Assembly: GCA_020353515.1 (NCBI GenBank)
Contig: CP070695.1
Location: forward strand, 4,777,414 to 4,841,413
Source of the DNA: Candidatus Heimdallarchaeota archaeon
GTDB taxonomy: Archaea > Asgardarchaeota > Heimdallarchaeia > Hodarchaeales > Hodarchaeaceae
Reading direction: 5' to 3'
Length of the DNA stretch: 64,000 nucleotides
In this document: positions 37,856-46,726 of the stretch, piece after piece
How the letters are laid out: each line of letters starts with the position of its first letter
Position numbering within the stretch: position 1 is the first letter of the stretch
The notes under the pieces: generated by a model
The model's input: the letters and a program-made list of their open reading frames with translations, nothing else
The model's database searches: none
Told to the model about the DNA's origin: nothing
Made by a program: the position numbers and the translations under genes

Positions 37856-38695
37856 ATGGCTATAATCTCTCTCAATAAACAACAGGTACATGGTTTCCAG
37901 ATGTGGTGGAATCAATTCTGGTCAATGACAAAAAAGGAATTTACTGTCTTAACCCGATATAAATTATCCTTTATCCTTAGTTTTTTTCAAATTTTCTTTA
38001 TTATGTTTATTTTTACAGTGGCAGCATTAGTTTTAACTCCTCCAGAAAAAACTTCTTATGGTGTTGGGATTATGTTCTATTCCTTCATTCTTTTCATGTT
38101 TCTTTCGACAGCGCTCTGGGATATAGGTAACTCATTACGAGAGGAACAATATCAAGGAACTTTAGAATCCCTATTCATGACACCAATCAGTTACTTCTCT
38201 ACTTTGGTGTCTAGGATCTTTGCTAACCTTGTATGGACAGGCCTTAATGTAATAGTTACTTTTTTCTTTATGTCATTAGTTTTTGGCAGACTCCCCCTTG
38301 CAAATTTGGGTCTAGGCCTTGTTATTTTGTTTTTTAGTCTTTTTGTATGCTTTGGTTTCTCATTTGGATTTGCTGGACTCGCTTTAAAGTACAAGGAATC
38401 CATGAACACCTTCACCAATTTCCTCCAGTTTCTTTTAATGATCATTTGTGCAATGTTCTTCCCATTTTCTGCCCTTCCAGAATTCATTCAAATTATCTCT
38501 CGATTAATTCCTTTATCCTACTGTGTGGACTTATTTCGTACTGTCATGATTGGAGAAGCACCTGAATTATTACCCTTTGAGCTTGAATTCATGATTGTAG
38601 TAATTTCAGGAATTATACTCCCCCTTCTTGGTATCTGGTACTTCCGACGTACAGTTCAAGCAGCACGACGAGAAGGTAATTTGGCTGAATATTAG
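37856..38695 (+). CDS. ABC-2 type permease 2
   Basis: 279 residues, six helices, same family as the previous gene: REEQYQGTLESLFMTPISYF after helix 2, and FLQFLLMIICAMFFPFSALP with LIPLSYCVDLFRTVMIGEAP near the end. The two permeases share the loop GTLESLFM-[ST]-P, so the pair arose by duplication and probably works as a heterodimer with the ATPase. Confidence 0.85.
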   Translation: MAIISLNKQQVHGFQMWWNQFWSMTKKEFTVLTRYKLSFILSFFQIFFIMFIFTVAALVLTPPEKTSYGVGIMFYSFILFMFLSTALWDIGNSLREEQYQGTLESLFMTPISYFSTLVSRIFANLVWTGLNVIVTFFFMSLVFGRLPLANLGLGLVILFFSLFVCFGFSFGFAGLALKYKESMNTFTNFLQFLLMIICAMFFPFSALPEFIQIISRLIPLSYCVDLFRTVMIGEAPELLPFELEFMIVVISGIILPLLGIWYFRRTVQAARREGNLAEY

Positions 38696-38720
38696 AAACT
38701 ATTAGTAGAGAATGAATTCT

Positions 38721-39179
38721 TTAATTAGGTTTCTTCTTCAGTCTCGAGAATAATGATTCCCGTTTTACAAAAATCAAAACGATAAAACCAGAGACGAAAC
38801 CTATCACAAATATAGGTAGATTATATTGTGTCAATTTTAGATAATAGAACACCAAAATTATGGGTGAGCTCGGATCAAATTCAAATCCTACGAATTCACC
38901 TGCTAACATCCATCCAAATGTATAGAGAATCATTGGAAAAATAGGCCATAAAATTGACAGAAATAAAGCCTCTACTATACTACCGCTCTCTATATTATAT
39001 GAACCCACAAAGAAAGTTCCTTCCCTAGTTATTGATTCTTGAATGCTCCAATTTGATACAGATGGAAAAACAGAGATTAGAACGTAGATAAATCCTAGGA
39101 AATACCAGATTACAAGCCAAATCGGATAGTATTGTACAAAATTTTGATGTTTTGATCGAATTTTGTGTCTCTCACTCAA
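38721..39179 (-). CDS. Uncharacterised three-helix membrane protein
   Basis: 152 residues with hydrophobic segments at about 19-37 (IWLVIWYFLGFIYVLISV), 70-93 and 118-137 (FVIGFVSGFIVLIFV) and a basic C-terminus (RLKKKPN). No family recognised. Convergent with the exporter operon and downstream of the radical SAM gene. Confidence 0.5.
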   Translation of the reverse strand: MSERHKIRSKHQNFVQYYPIWLVIWYFLGFIYVLISVFPSVSNWSIQESITREGTFFVGSYNIESGSIVEALFLSILWPIFPMILYTFGWMLAGEFVGFEFDPSSPIILVFYYLKLTQYNLPIFVIGFVSGFIVLIFVKRESLFSRLKKKPN

Positions 39180-39260
39180 TTCTAATCCCCTCTGCTAAAT
39201 TATGATCTATTCCTGTTTAACCTATTTTTTATCTCTATTCATTTCTCTATCCCCCAAAAT

Positions 39261-40709
39261 TCATGGAATTAATCGTTTAAGCTGACGTACTACACCAGCT
39301 TTGAAGTAATACCAAAAAATTCTCCGTCTATACTTATTCTTGGCAAATATACCACTGAATCGTCTAGACCAACTATCATATACATGTCGATAGGCTCTAT
39401 ATAACTCTTCTTGCAATTCTACGGCACTTAAATATTTCATATCACAAACTGCGTGAATCATATCGTAATTAGTCCAATTTTCATTAATTATACGCCCTTT
39501 TCTATTAAGATCTTCATACATAGGTGTTCCAGGGTAAGGAGTCAATAGCATTGTTATGATAAAATCTGGTTTAACAACATCAGTAGCCCATTCCATGGCT
39601 TGACGGATAGAATCTCGTGTCTCATTTTCATGTCCTAGTATAATCATTAATTGTGCAAGAATGTTGTTATTTCTCAATAATTTAATTGCGTCTACAGTTT
39701 GGGCTCCTCTAATACCTTTTTGATAAGAATTTAAGACATCAGTAAATGGTGATTCTCCACCCACAAGTTGCCAATAGTTTCCAGCACGATTCATAGTCTT
39801 CAATCCATCACCCACTTTCAGAATGCTATCTACGCGCATCTGAGCAAACCATTCGATTTCATCCCCTTTTAATCCACGAGAAAGCATCTCTTGACACAGT
39901 TCTTCTATTAATTTAGGCCGTCCTCCGCAGAAGTTATCATCTGTGAACCAAAAAAACCGACTACCAAATGTATTATACATCCATTCCATTTCATCAGCAA
40001 TGCGATTGACAGATTTAGTACTCCAATGTCTACGATAGAATGTAGTTTGAGAACAAAATGTACAATCATGTGTACACCCCCGTGATCCTTCTAAGAGAAT
40101 GTAGGGAACATCACTCATAGTAGCGAAATGGTATTGGTTCAAGTCTGGAAGAAGATGGTACGCTGGATATGGCAGATTCTCTAACTCTTCACTTGATAGG
40201 GGAGGATAGTCAGGTGTTCTTCTGAATATGCCATTATCTCTGAATGCAATTCCTTGAACTTTCTTTAATCCATTTTTAGTGCAACCATATGATTGAAAAT
40301 GTTTTATTAAGTCTACAAGAGCTTTTTCTGCTTCGTAACGCATAATGATATCTATACTTGGATATTGATTAAGCGTTGTTTCGTCAAGCATAGTAAAATG
40401 CGAACCACCAGTAATGGTAATTACTTCTGGGTCTAGTTGTTTCGCAAGATCAAGTGTCCGAACCGTTTTATACGCATTACAAGTAGCGTGACTTCCTGAT
40501 CCGATGATATCAGGCTTTTCTTTTCGTATTCGTTCTGCTAATCCCTCCCAATCAAGCTTTTCAGCTTGACAATCTATGATTTGTACTTGAATTTCAGGTA
40601 ATTCCTTCTCTACAACTGCTGCTAGAATCAGGAGATTATACGGAGGGGGGAGGTACTCTCCCATCACAAACCAAAATTGTTTAGGTGGTTCTACCAGAAG
40701 TAACTTCAT
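39261..40709 (-). CDS. B12-binding radical SAM protein
   Basis: 482 residues. The N-terminal 150 residues form a cobalamin-binding-like domain (MKLLLVEPPKQFWFVMGEYL, then GSGSHATCNAYKTV and ITITGGSHFTM). The radical SAM barrel carries the CxxxCxxC cluster site as SRGCTHDCTFCSQ, with FFWFTDDNFCGGRPKLIEEL further on. BchE/HpnR-type enzymes of this build methylate or cyclise unreactive carbons, often in lipids or tetrapyrroles. The basic aromatic C-terminus (RRRIFWYYFKAGVVRQLKRL) might touch membranes. Substrate unknown. Confidence 0.85.
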   Translation of the reverse strand: MKLLLVEPPKQFWFVMGEYLPPPYNLLILAAVVEKELPEIQVQIIDCQAEKLDWEGLAERIRKEKPDIIGSGSHATCNAYKTVRTLDLAKQLDPEVITITGGSHFTMLDETTLNQYPSIDIIMRYEAEKALVDLIKHFQSYGCTKNGLKKVQGIAFRDNGIFRRTPDYPPLSSEELENLPYPAYHLLPDLNQYHFATMSDVPYILLEGSRGCTHDCTFCSQTTFYRRHWSTKSVNRIADEMEWMYNTFGSRFFWFTDDNFCGGRPKLIEELCQEMLSRGLKGDEIEWFAQMRVDSILKVGDGLKTMNRAGNYWQLVGGESPFTDVLNSYQKGIRGAQTVDAIKLLRNNNILAQLMIILGHENETRDSIRQAMEWATDVVKPDFIITMLLTPYPGTPMYEDLNRKGRIINENWTNYDMIHAVCDMKYLSAVELQEELYRAYRHVYDSWSRRFSGIFAKNKYRRRIFWYYFKAGVVRQLKRLIP

Positions 40710-40771
40710 AAATTGGGTTGAAAATCATATAGAATAAAATATTTGTCCAAAAAATTCGTTCATAATGAGAA

Positions 40772-40978
40772 TTATTCATTGATTTGAAGAATTAAATAAT
40801 GATTAAGCCATGAACAACCTATAGGGTTAAATTCCTGGCCTATGTTACATTTTTCTAAATGTTCACAAATCATACAGGGTGTATCCCATTGTCCTGATAA
40901 TTCGGGATAATTTTCTTTCGTGAGTAGCTCTTGCATTGACAATGAATTTTCCTCAAATAATAATGTCTTTTTATTCAT
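40772..40978 (-). CDS. 68-residue Cys protein resembling the RPC34 C-terminal Fe-S motif
   Basis: The second half reads CMICEHLEKC then NIGQEFNPIGCSWLNHYL. Cys spacing and the G-x-E-x2-P pattern match the C-terminal cluster motif of RNA polymerase III subunit RPC34/RPC39 as I remember it (CxxCxxxxxC, G-x-E-x2-P-x2-C, then an aromatic and Leu). The winged-helix domains of that subunit are absent, so this is only the motif on a small acidic protein. It lies between the radical SAM and L-aspartate oxidase genes. Zinc binding is an alternative. Confidence 0.6.
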   Translation of the reverse strand: MNKKTLLFEENSLSMQELLTKENYPELSGQWDTPCMICEHLEKCNIGQEFNPIGCSWLNHYLILQINE

Positions 40979-41035
40979 TCACCTTTTTATTTCATTTTAT
41001 TCATTAGTTTTTTGCCCGTCTAAAGCATTAAAATA

Positions 41036-42634
41036 TTAATAAGTTAGTAAATCACTCATTACTGATTTTCTGATTAGTGTATCTTTGACTGTACGCCGTT
41101 TATGGGGGTAGTCATACGAGAAATGGACGCCTCTACTCTCTTTACGATGAAAAGCGCAATCGATAATCATTTGTGCAATATCAGCTAGGTTTCGGAGTTC
41201 AATTAGGTCAGACGTGATCTTAAAGTCCCAATAATACTGATTTATTTCGTTTTGGAGTAATTGAATGCGTTTTTTTGCCCTTAAAAGGCGTTTATCAGAT
41301 CTAACGATTCCCACATAGTTCCACATCATCAAACGAATCTCCATCCAGTTTTGACTGACAACCACAGATTCATCACTATCGACAGCGTCCCCTGCGTGCC
41401 AAGGGGAAAAAGGCAGTATTTCCTTATCTTTTTGTAGAATTTCTCTGCATTGTTGAGCTGCAAAATGAGCCATAACGGCAGCTTCTAATAATGAATTTGA
41501 AGCTAAGCGGTTAGCTCCATGAAATCCTGTACAGCTCACCTCACCAATCGCTAGAAGACCAGGGACGTCAGTTAATCCAGAAATAGTTGTACGGATACCA
41601 CCAATGGAATAGTGAGCTGCTGGTACAATGGGAATGGGTTCTTTAGTAATATCAATGCCAAAAGACAGACACTTCTCGTAGATGCCAGGAAATCGGTTTC
41701 TCACGAAGGAAGATTCTTTAAAGGAAATGTCCAAGTAAAGGTGGTTAACACCAGTACGTTTTAATTCCGAGTCGATTGCACGAGCTACACAATCCCTTGG
41801 TGCAAGTTCAAGTCGTGAATCATAATCTTTCATGAAACGATTACCGTCACCATCTATTAACTTTGCACCCTCACCACGGAGAGCCTCCGAAATCAAGAAT
41901 GATTTTGCATAAGGATGATACAAGAGTGTAGGATGGAATTGAATAAACTCCATGTTCATGATTGTTGCTCCTGCACGATAAGCCATTGCGATGCCATCCC
42001 CGCTCGAAACGTCTGGATTACTGGTATACAGGAAAGCTTTGCCTAAACCACCAGTCGCAAGAATCGTGACTTGAGCTGAAATGTTCTTAACTAGATCTCG
42101 GGTTTTATCAAGAACATAAGCACCCAAACACCGTCCTGCACGAATCTTCAGGTTAATAGCAATGTGTTGTTCAAGAATTTTTACCTGAGATTCTTGATTT
42201 ACTGCTACACAGAGCGCTCTATGAATTTCAGCTCCTGTTATATCTTTAGCGTGTACAATTCGACGAAATGAGTGGCCAGCTTCTAATCCAAGGTCAAAAT
42301 CGCTATTTTTAGTTTTTGAGAATTGAACACCCCATGATGCTAGCTCTCGAATGCGTTCAGGTGCTGTAGAAATAATTTGTTTAGCGATATCCATATGACA
42401 GAGTCCTTCTCCGACTGTAAGTGTATCCTGTAAATGGGCGTTAAAAGAATCCTCTGAGCGAAAAACAGAGGCTATTCCTGCCTGAGCTAAAGCTGTTGCA
42501 CAATCAGATAATGTAGTCTTGGTTAATATCACTACTTTCCCAAATTTAGCCACTTTGAGAGCAAGAGATAAACCAGCAATTCCAGAACCAATAATTAATA
42601 TGTCACATTTTACTTCAAGGTCTTCAATGTTCAA
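41036..42634 (-). CDS. nadB: L-aspartate oxidase
   Basis: 532 residues, typical for NadB. FAD dinucleotide motif DILIIGSGIAGLSLALKV, then ATALAQAGIASVF, SWGVQFSK, FIQFHPTLLY, SEALRGEGAKLID (catalytic Arg region), APRDCVARAID and VPAAHYSIGGI, and GANRLASNSLLEAAV. It makes iminoaspartate for NAD synthesis. The usual partners nadA and nadC are not in the window. Fumarate-reductase/SDH flavoproteins are related, but length and the RGEGA segment favour NadB. Confidence 0.9.
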   Translation of the reverse strand: MNIEDLEVKCDILIIGSGIAGLSLALKVAKFGKVVILTKTTLSDCATALAQAGIASVFRSEDSFNAHLQDTLTVGEGLCHMDIAKQIISTAPERIRELASWGVQFSKTKNSDFDLGLEAGHSFRRIVHAKDITGAEIHRALCVAVNQESQVKILEQHIAINLKIRAGRCLGAYVLDKTRDLVKNISAQVTILATGGLGKAFLYTSNPDVSSGDGIAMAYRAGATIMNMEFIQFHPTLLYHPYAKSFLISEALRGEGAKLIDGDGNRFMKDYDSRLELAPRDCVARAIDSELKRTGVNHLYLDISFKESSFVRNRFPGIYEKCLSFGIDITKEPIPIVPAAHYSIGGIRTTISGLTDVPGLLAIGEVSCTGFHGANRLASNSLLEAAVMAHFAAQQCREILQKDKEILPFSPWHAGDAVDSDESVVVSQNWMEIRLMMWNYVGIVRSDKRLLRAKKRIQLLQNEINQYYWDFKITSDLIELRNLADIAQMIIDCAFHRKESRGVHFSYDYPHKRRTVKDTLIRKSVMSDLLTY

Positions 42635-42749
42635 TAGAACCTCATCCTATTAAGAGAAAAAGCAGCTACAAAGTAAAAAATAAACACTTATTCCCACAAA
42701 CTTTTTATCTCTTTTATATCTTTCAACACATCGCTGTAGCTGATTTACA

Positions 42750-43199
42750 ATGCCAAGAACGAGAACGAGAAATAATACAAAACCTTTCTGGATACTTGTC
42801 GTTTCAGGTCTAATGATGATTTGGGGGGGTGTAGGATACTGGACTGGTCCTGGAATTATTGGAGCAATTGGTAATTTCATTATAGACTATTTTCTGGTGA
42901 CCAATCTAACCTTAGTGTGGATAATTCGTTTATTTGTTTGGGTTTGTGCGATTTTCGGCGCATTTGGGGGGTTTTCAGTGATATCTGGAGCAATCCTCAT
43001 CTATAAAAATCGTGTGACACTAGGAAAATTTATAGTGGGGTTAGGAGCGGGTGTGGGGTTGATAAGTTTTGCTTTTTTGTTGATTATCGCAACATTAATG
43101 GGATTATGGGCCATTTTAGGAGTAATATGGGTAGTGAGTACTAATATAGGATGGATGGGGCTTGTACTTAGCATTTATGGACGAATGAAAGTTAAATAA
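42750..43199 (+). CDS. Uncharacterised four-helix membrane protein
   Basis: 149 residues with four hydrophobic helices at about 13-30, 47-75, 88-112 and 118-142, glycine-rich loops and a basic N-terminus (RTRTRNNTK). Positive-inside orientation predicts both ends in the cytoplasm. No family recognised. Confidence 0.5.
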   Translation: MPRTRTRNNTKPFWILVVSGLMMIWGGVGYWTGPGIIGAIGNFIIDYFLVTNLTLVWIIRLFVWVCAIFGAFGGFSVISGAILIYKNRVTLGKFIVGLGAGVGLISFAFLLIIATLMGLWAILGVIWVVSTNIGWMGLVLSIYGRMKVK

Positions 43200-43266
43200 G
43201 CAATTTTAATCAAGTGAATGTCAATTCCATAATCCTCTTAAGTCACTTCGAATTAACACAACGATC

Positions 43267-43782
43267 ATGAAGTGGAAGAACTCTGCATTAATAGTAATTG
43301 ATGTTCAGATAGGACTTTTTCAACGGAAGACACCTGTATTTAAGGAACAGGAATTATTAGACAATATCAATAGTATGGAGCAGCATGCTCGTTCGATCAA
43401 TATCCCAGTAATTTATATCCAACATCGAAACAAGAGTACATTAATTGAAGGGTCTAATGAATGGCAACTTCACAACCGATTACAGAAAAAGGATAGTGAT
43501 CTTCTTATTCATAAACGCCATCCAAACACATTTAAAGAAACCAATTTCAAGGAGGAACTTAAAGCGAGAAATATAGAGCAATTGATCATAGTAGGAACAT
43601 TAACAGATAATTGTGTAGCTGCAACTTGTATTGGGGGAATAGAATTAGGTTTTAAAGTAATTTTGGTCACCGATGCTCATAGTACTTTTAGCAAACCAGC
43701 CCCAGAGATCATTGAGAGATGGCACAATGAATTAAAGGAACTAGGTGTCCTTCTGGAAACTACTACGGAATTAATCACTTAG
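43267..43782 (+). CDS. Isochorismatase-family cysteine amidohydrolase
   Basis: 171 residues. The catalytic triad is visible: Asp in ALIVIDVQIGLF, Lys in LIHKRHPNTF and Cys in LTDNCVAATCIGG (about residue 115). The family includes nicotinamidase, N-carbamoylsarcosine amidase and RutB, which hydrolyses the ureidoacrylate formed from uracil. With hydantoinase, SsnA-like and cytosine deaminase genes nearby a carbamoyl-amidase role is attractive; nadB next door makes nicotinamidase a fair alternative. The HisAsp metal ligands of classical nicotinamidase are not evident. Confidence 0.8.
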   Translation: MKWKNSALIVIDVQIGLFQRKTPVFKEQELLDNINSMEQHARSINIPVIYIQHRNKSTLIEGSNEWQLHNRLQKKDSDLLIHKRHPNTFKETNFKEELKARNIEQLIIVGTLTDNCVAATCIGGIELGFKVILVTDAHSTFSKPAPEIIERWHNELKELGVLLETTTELIT

Positions 43783-43792
43783 TTGAAATCCA

Positions 43793-44929
43793 ATGACAGT
43801 TGGCAATGAAGTTTACACAAAATTACGTCAACAAATAGACAAAATGCCTATTGGGTTTCCAGCGACGGAATCTGGTGTCGAAATTCGCATATTAAAGCAA
43901 TTGTTCACACTAGAGGAAGCTCGAATCGCTTTAAATCTTAATATTATTCACGAACCCATCGAAAAAATCTATAAACGTGTCCGAAAAACCAATCTGACTA
44001 TTTCTGTTAAGGAACTAGAAAATACTTTAGAGAGATTAGTCAAAAAGGGAGCTATTACATCTAGGATCAAAAATGGGAAGAAATCGTATAGCTATCTTCA
44101 ATTTGCAATAGGGATGTATGAATATCAAGTTGATCACATTACAAAAGAATTTTACCAGGATTGTGAAGAATATCTTTTTGAGGAATTTAAAAACGAATTT
44201 TATAAAACCAAGATACCTCAATTACGGCCAATACCAATTAGTAAGAATATACCTTCTGATCATCCAATAGCGATTTATGATGATATTCGAAATATAATAG
44301 CACATACAGAGGGGGAATTCAGTGTCATGAATTGCATTTGTAAGCAGGGGAAGGATCTTGTCGAACAGAGCTGTCAAGTCACAGAAATTCGTGAGACTTG
44401 TATTCTTTTTCCCAATCCTACTTCCTATTTCAGGAGATTCAATATCAGTAGGCCTGTATCAAATGAAGAAGTACTCCAAATACTAGATCAAGCAGAAGAG
44501 GCTGGTTTAGTGATCCAACCAGGAAATTCACAAGAGCCCAATTTCATCTGCTGTTGTTGTGGAGACTGTTGTGGGGTACTAACCATGGCAAAAACATATT
44601 CCAAGCCATCAGAACTTTTTTCATCAAACTATTATGCAATTATTGATCCTGATAGGTGTAATGGTTGTGGAAGCTGCCAGAAACGTTGTCAAATGGAAGC
44701 ATTGGTCATAACAAAGGAGAAAACTAGTGTCAATTTAGATCGCTGCATAGGCTGTGGGCTATGTGTTATTAAATGTCCGAATGAAGCGATTACGCTTAAT
44801 GAAAAAGTTAAAATTACAGTTCCACCTAAAAATCGATATAATCTTTACAGAAAAATATTGTTCAAGAAATTGGGGCCAATAAAAACACTCAAAACAGGGA
44901 TGAAGATAAAATTGGGCCTGAAAGTATAA
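43793..44929 (+). CDS. Helix-turn-helix and ferredoxin-domain protein
   Basis: 378 residues. The N-terminal third resembles a winged helix (EARIALNLNIIHEPIEKIYK, then KELENTLERLVKKGAI). The middle has a Cys-rich region ending in ICCCCGDCCGVL, and the C-terminus two 4Fe-4S ferredoxin repeats, RCNGCGSCQKRCQMEAL and RCIGCGLCVIKCPNEAI. This combined build occurs in anaerobes, where it is usually annotated as a ferredoxin; it could be an electron carrier or Fe-S-responsive protein. Ten bp after the isochorismatase-type gene, so probably cotranscribed. Confidence 0.8.
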   Translation: MTVGNEVYTKLRQQIDKMPIGFPATESGVEIRILKQLFTLEEARIALNLNIIHEPIEKIYKRVRKTNLTISVKELENTLERLVKKGAITSRIKNGKKSYSYLQFAIGMYEYQVDHITKEFYQDCEEYLFEEFKNEFYKTKIPQLRPIPISKNIPSDHPIAIYDDIRNIIAHTEGEFSVMNCICKQGKDLVEQSCQVTEIRETCILFPNPTSYFRRFNISRPVSNEEVLQILDQAEEAGLVIQPGNSQEPNFICCCCGDCCGVLTMAKTYSKPSELFSSNYYAIIDPDRCNGCGSCQKRCQMEALVITKEKTSVNLDRCIGCGLCVIKCPNEAITLNEKVKITVPPKNRYNLYRKILFKKLGPIKTLKTGMKIKLGLKV

Positions 44930-44990
44930 TCAGACCTAAAAAGTGCATTTTTAAGGACGGTCAAAATGTAGTTATATTGTATCTCTATGA

Positions 44991-45004
44991 CGTGAACGTT
45001 CACG
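44991..45004. promoter_or_regulatory. 14-bp perfect palindrome between convergent genes
   Basis: cgtgaacgttcacg is fully self-complementary, in the 156-bp gap between two convergent genes. No T-run follows, so it is not an obvious terminator; a protein-binding site is possible. Confidence 0.3.
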
Positions 45005-45085
45005 CGAACTTCGTTGTTTGTTCACTATGTATTTGTGAGTATCGATTTCAAATACTTAATTTTCTGATCAATTAGGTTAGAAAAA

Positions 45086-46576
45086 TTAAGCTTTCTCACG
45101 AACTCCTGTTGCCTTTTCAGCTTTCGTACGACTTTTATATTCAAGAAATATCTCAGATAATTCTTGAATTTGCCGAAGGATATCTTGAACATTTAATTTT
45201 ACAAACTGATAATCATTGATAATAAGATGACCGTTTGCAATCACATACTGAATTTCATTCCCATTTGCAGCCCAAATTAAATTCTCTACTACATTATCTA
45301 CGCGTGTTGGTGTTAGATTGGGAACTCTTAAGTCGACGACAATTATATCTGCTAATTTTCCTGGTTTTATTGAACCTGTATTAAATCCTAAGATCTGAGC
45401 AGGTAAGGTTGTAATTCGCTCAAGAACGTCTTGAGCGGTCATTAAAGTTGCATCTTGATGAGTTGCTTTTTGAAATTGGGTAGCTACACGAGCAGCGTTG
45501 ATTATATTCTGATTATCAGCACTACCAGATCCATCAGTCGAAATTATGAACTCTATCCCTCTTTTCTTAAACTCCTGAAGGGGAGGCATTCCTGAACCAA
45601 GAATTGTGTTCGCTAGGGGATTATGTACGATCTTTGTTTTGGTTTGGGCTAGGATTTGGAGATCATTTTCCGTACAATGAACCTGATGTCCAACAAACGT
45701 TTTTTCATCAAGAAAATCAATGGAATGACCATATTCAATTGGAGTCATCCCATATTCCTCTAGGAACCATTTAGTTGTCGCTGGTTCCTCACTAGAATGA
45801 ATATGAATCAAGGTATTATGCTCTCTAGCCCACTCTTTTAACGCTTTTAGGAGCTCTGGTCCATTTGAAAAGAATTGATCTGGCCCAGGAATAATTTTGA
45901 TATTTGGGGTATCCTTATATTTTTCATATAGCTCATCAAGTCTCTCTACCGCAACTGTGGCTGGTTTATCCAATATTCTTGAATCATAATGCCTATCTTG
46001 AGATCCAACAGCAATCATAATCTTAGTTCCAGCCATCTGGTTTGCTTCGATTAATTCGTCTACATGATACTTGTTAAAATTACAATGATGAACTAATGCA
46101 GTCGTTATTCCATGTTGCAGGTCATCAATTCGTGCTTTAAGGTAAGTAATTAAATAAGGGGATCTCCCAAAATGTTTAGTTAAACTATTTTCCTCGCTAT
46201 GCAAAAAACCTGTGTATAGATTTACTGCTGAATCTAACCATGTTGTCAAGGGAACATCCTTAGCAATCCCGATAATGGGGGATTCATGATCATGACCATG
46301 CCCTTTAACAAAACCAGGTAAAGCGACCCCGTTTATCTGAGGAACCTTATCCGTTCCAATATTGTGTGAATGTGAACCAATAATCTCAATTTCCGACCCA
46401 TATTTGTTTAAAAGGTCATCAATTCTCTGTTCATTGTATTCGCCAACTTCTTTGATGTACTCCCCTTTAATAAAAATAAATCCGTCTCCAATTCGGGTTT
46501 TACGTCCTAATCTGTCAGAAAGAGGTAATAGATATTTGGTTCTAAGTAATTTGTACTTCGTCTGTCCACTAACCAT
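45086..46576 (-). CDS. SsnA/TrzA-type amidohydrolase (aminohydrolase)
   Basis: 496 residues of the metal-dependent cyclic deaminase superfamily. Metal ligands: GHGHDHESP (H-x-H near residue 90), LIHIHSSEEPATT, TFVGHQVHCTEND and ISTDGSGSADNQN. KPGKLADIIVVDL near the C-terminus is the usual beta-sandwich return. The nearest group I recognise is SsnA, a putative aminohydrolase of bacterial purine-degradation clusters, with guanine deaminase and AtzB/TrzA as relatives. It would deaminate or open a purine-like ring. Divergent from the hydantoinase gene with a shared 150-bp control region. Confidence 0.78.
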   Translation of the reverse strand: MVSGQTKYKLLRTKYLLPLSDRLGRKTRIGDGFIFIKGEYIKEVGEYNEQRIDDLLNKYGSEIEIIGSHSHNIGTDKVPQINGVALPGFVKGHGHDHESPIIGIAKDVPLTTWLDSAVNLYTGFLHSEENSLTKHFGRSPYLITYLKARIDDLQHGITTALVHHCNFNKYHVDELIEANQMAGTKIMIAVGSQDRHYDSRILDKPATVAVERLDELYEKYKDTPNIKIIPGPDQFFSNGPELLKALKEWAREHNTLIHIHSSEEPATTKWFLEEYGMTPIEYGHSIDFLDEKTFVGHQVHCTENDLQILAQTKTKIVHNPLANTILGSGMPPLQEFKKRGIEFIISTDGSGSADNQNIINAARVATQFQKATHQDATLMTAQDVLERITTLPAQILGFNTGSIKPGKLADIIVVDLRVPNLTPTRVDNVVENLIWAANGNEIQYVIANGHLIINDYQFVKLNVQDILRQIQELSEIFLEYKSRTKAEKATGVREKA

Positions 46577-46588
46577 TAAGAAGCCTCG

Positions 46589-46604
46589 ACTTCAGTTGTG
46601 AAGT
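46589..46604. promoter_or_regulatory. Inverted repeat between divergent amidohydrolase genes
   Basis: acttca-gttg-tgaagt is a 16-bp dyad 13 bp upstream of the SsnA-like ATG. Related half-sites (tacttcag at about 46650, cagaagta at about 46691) occur in the same 150-bp region shared with the hydantoinase gene, which suits a common regulator. Confidence 0.3.
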
Positions 46605-46726
46605 ATTTGTATTTCTCAACAGGTAGGACAGAAAAAAATGTTGAAAAAGTTAGAGATTCTTACTTCAGAAACAAGTTTAAAACATAAGACTCAGAAGTAA
46701 GTTTGTTTCCCTTGGATGGATAAAAT

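Noticed and set aside
42650..42880. Antisense frame rich in Pro and Ile
   Set aside because: It lies opposite the N-terminus of a four-helix membrane protein gene; its composition mirrors the hydrophobic codons on the other strand.
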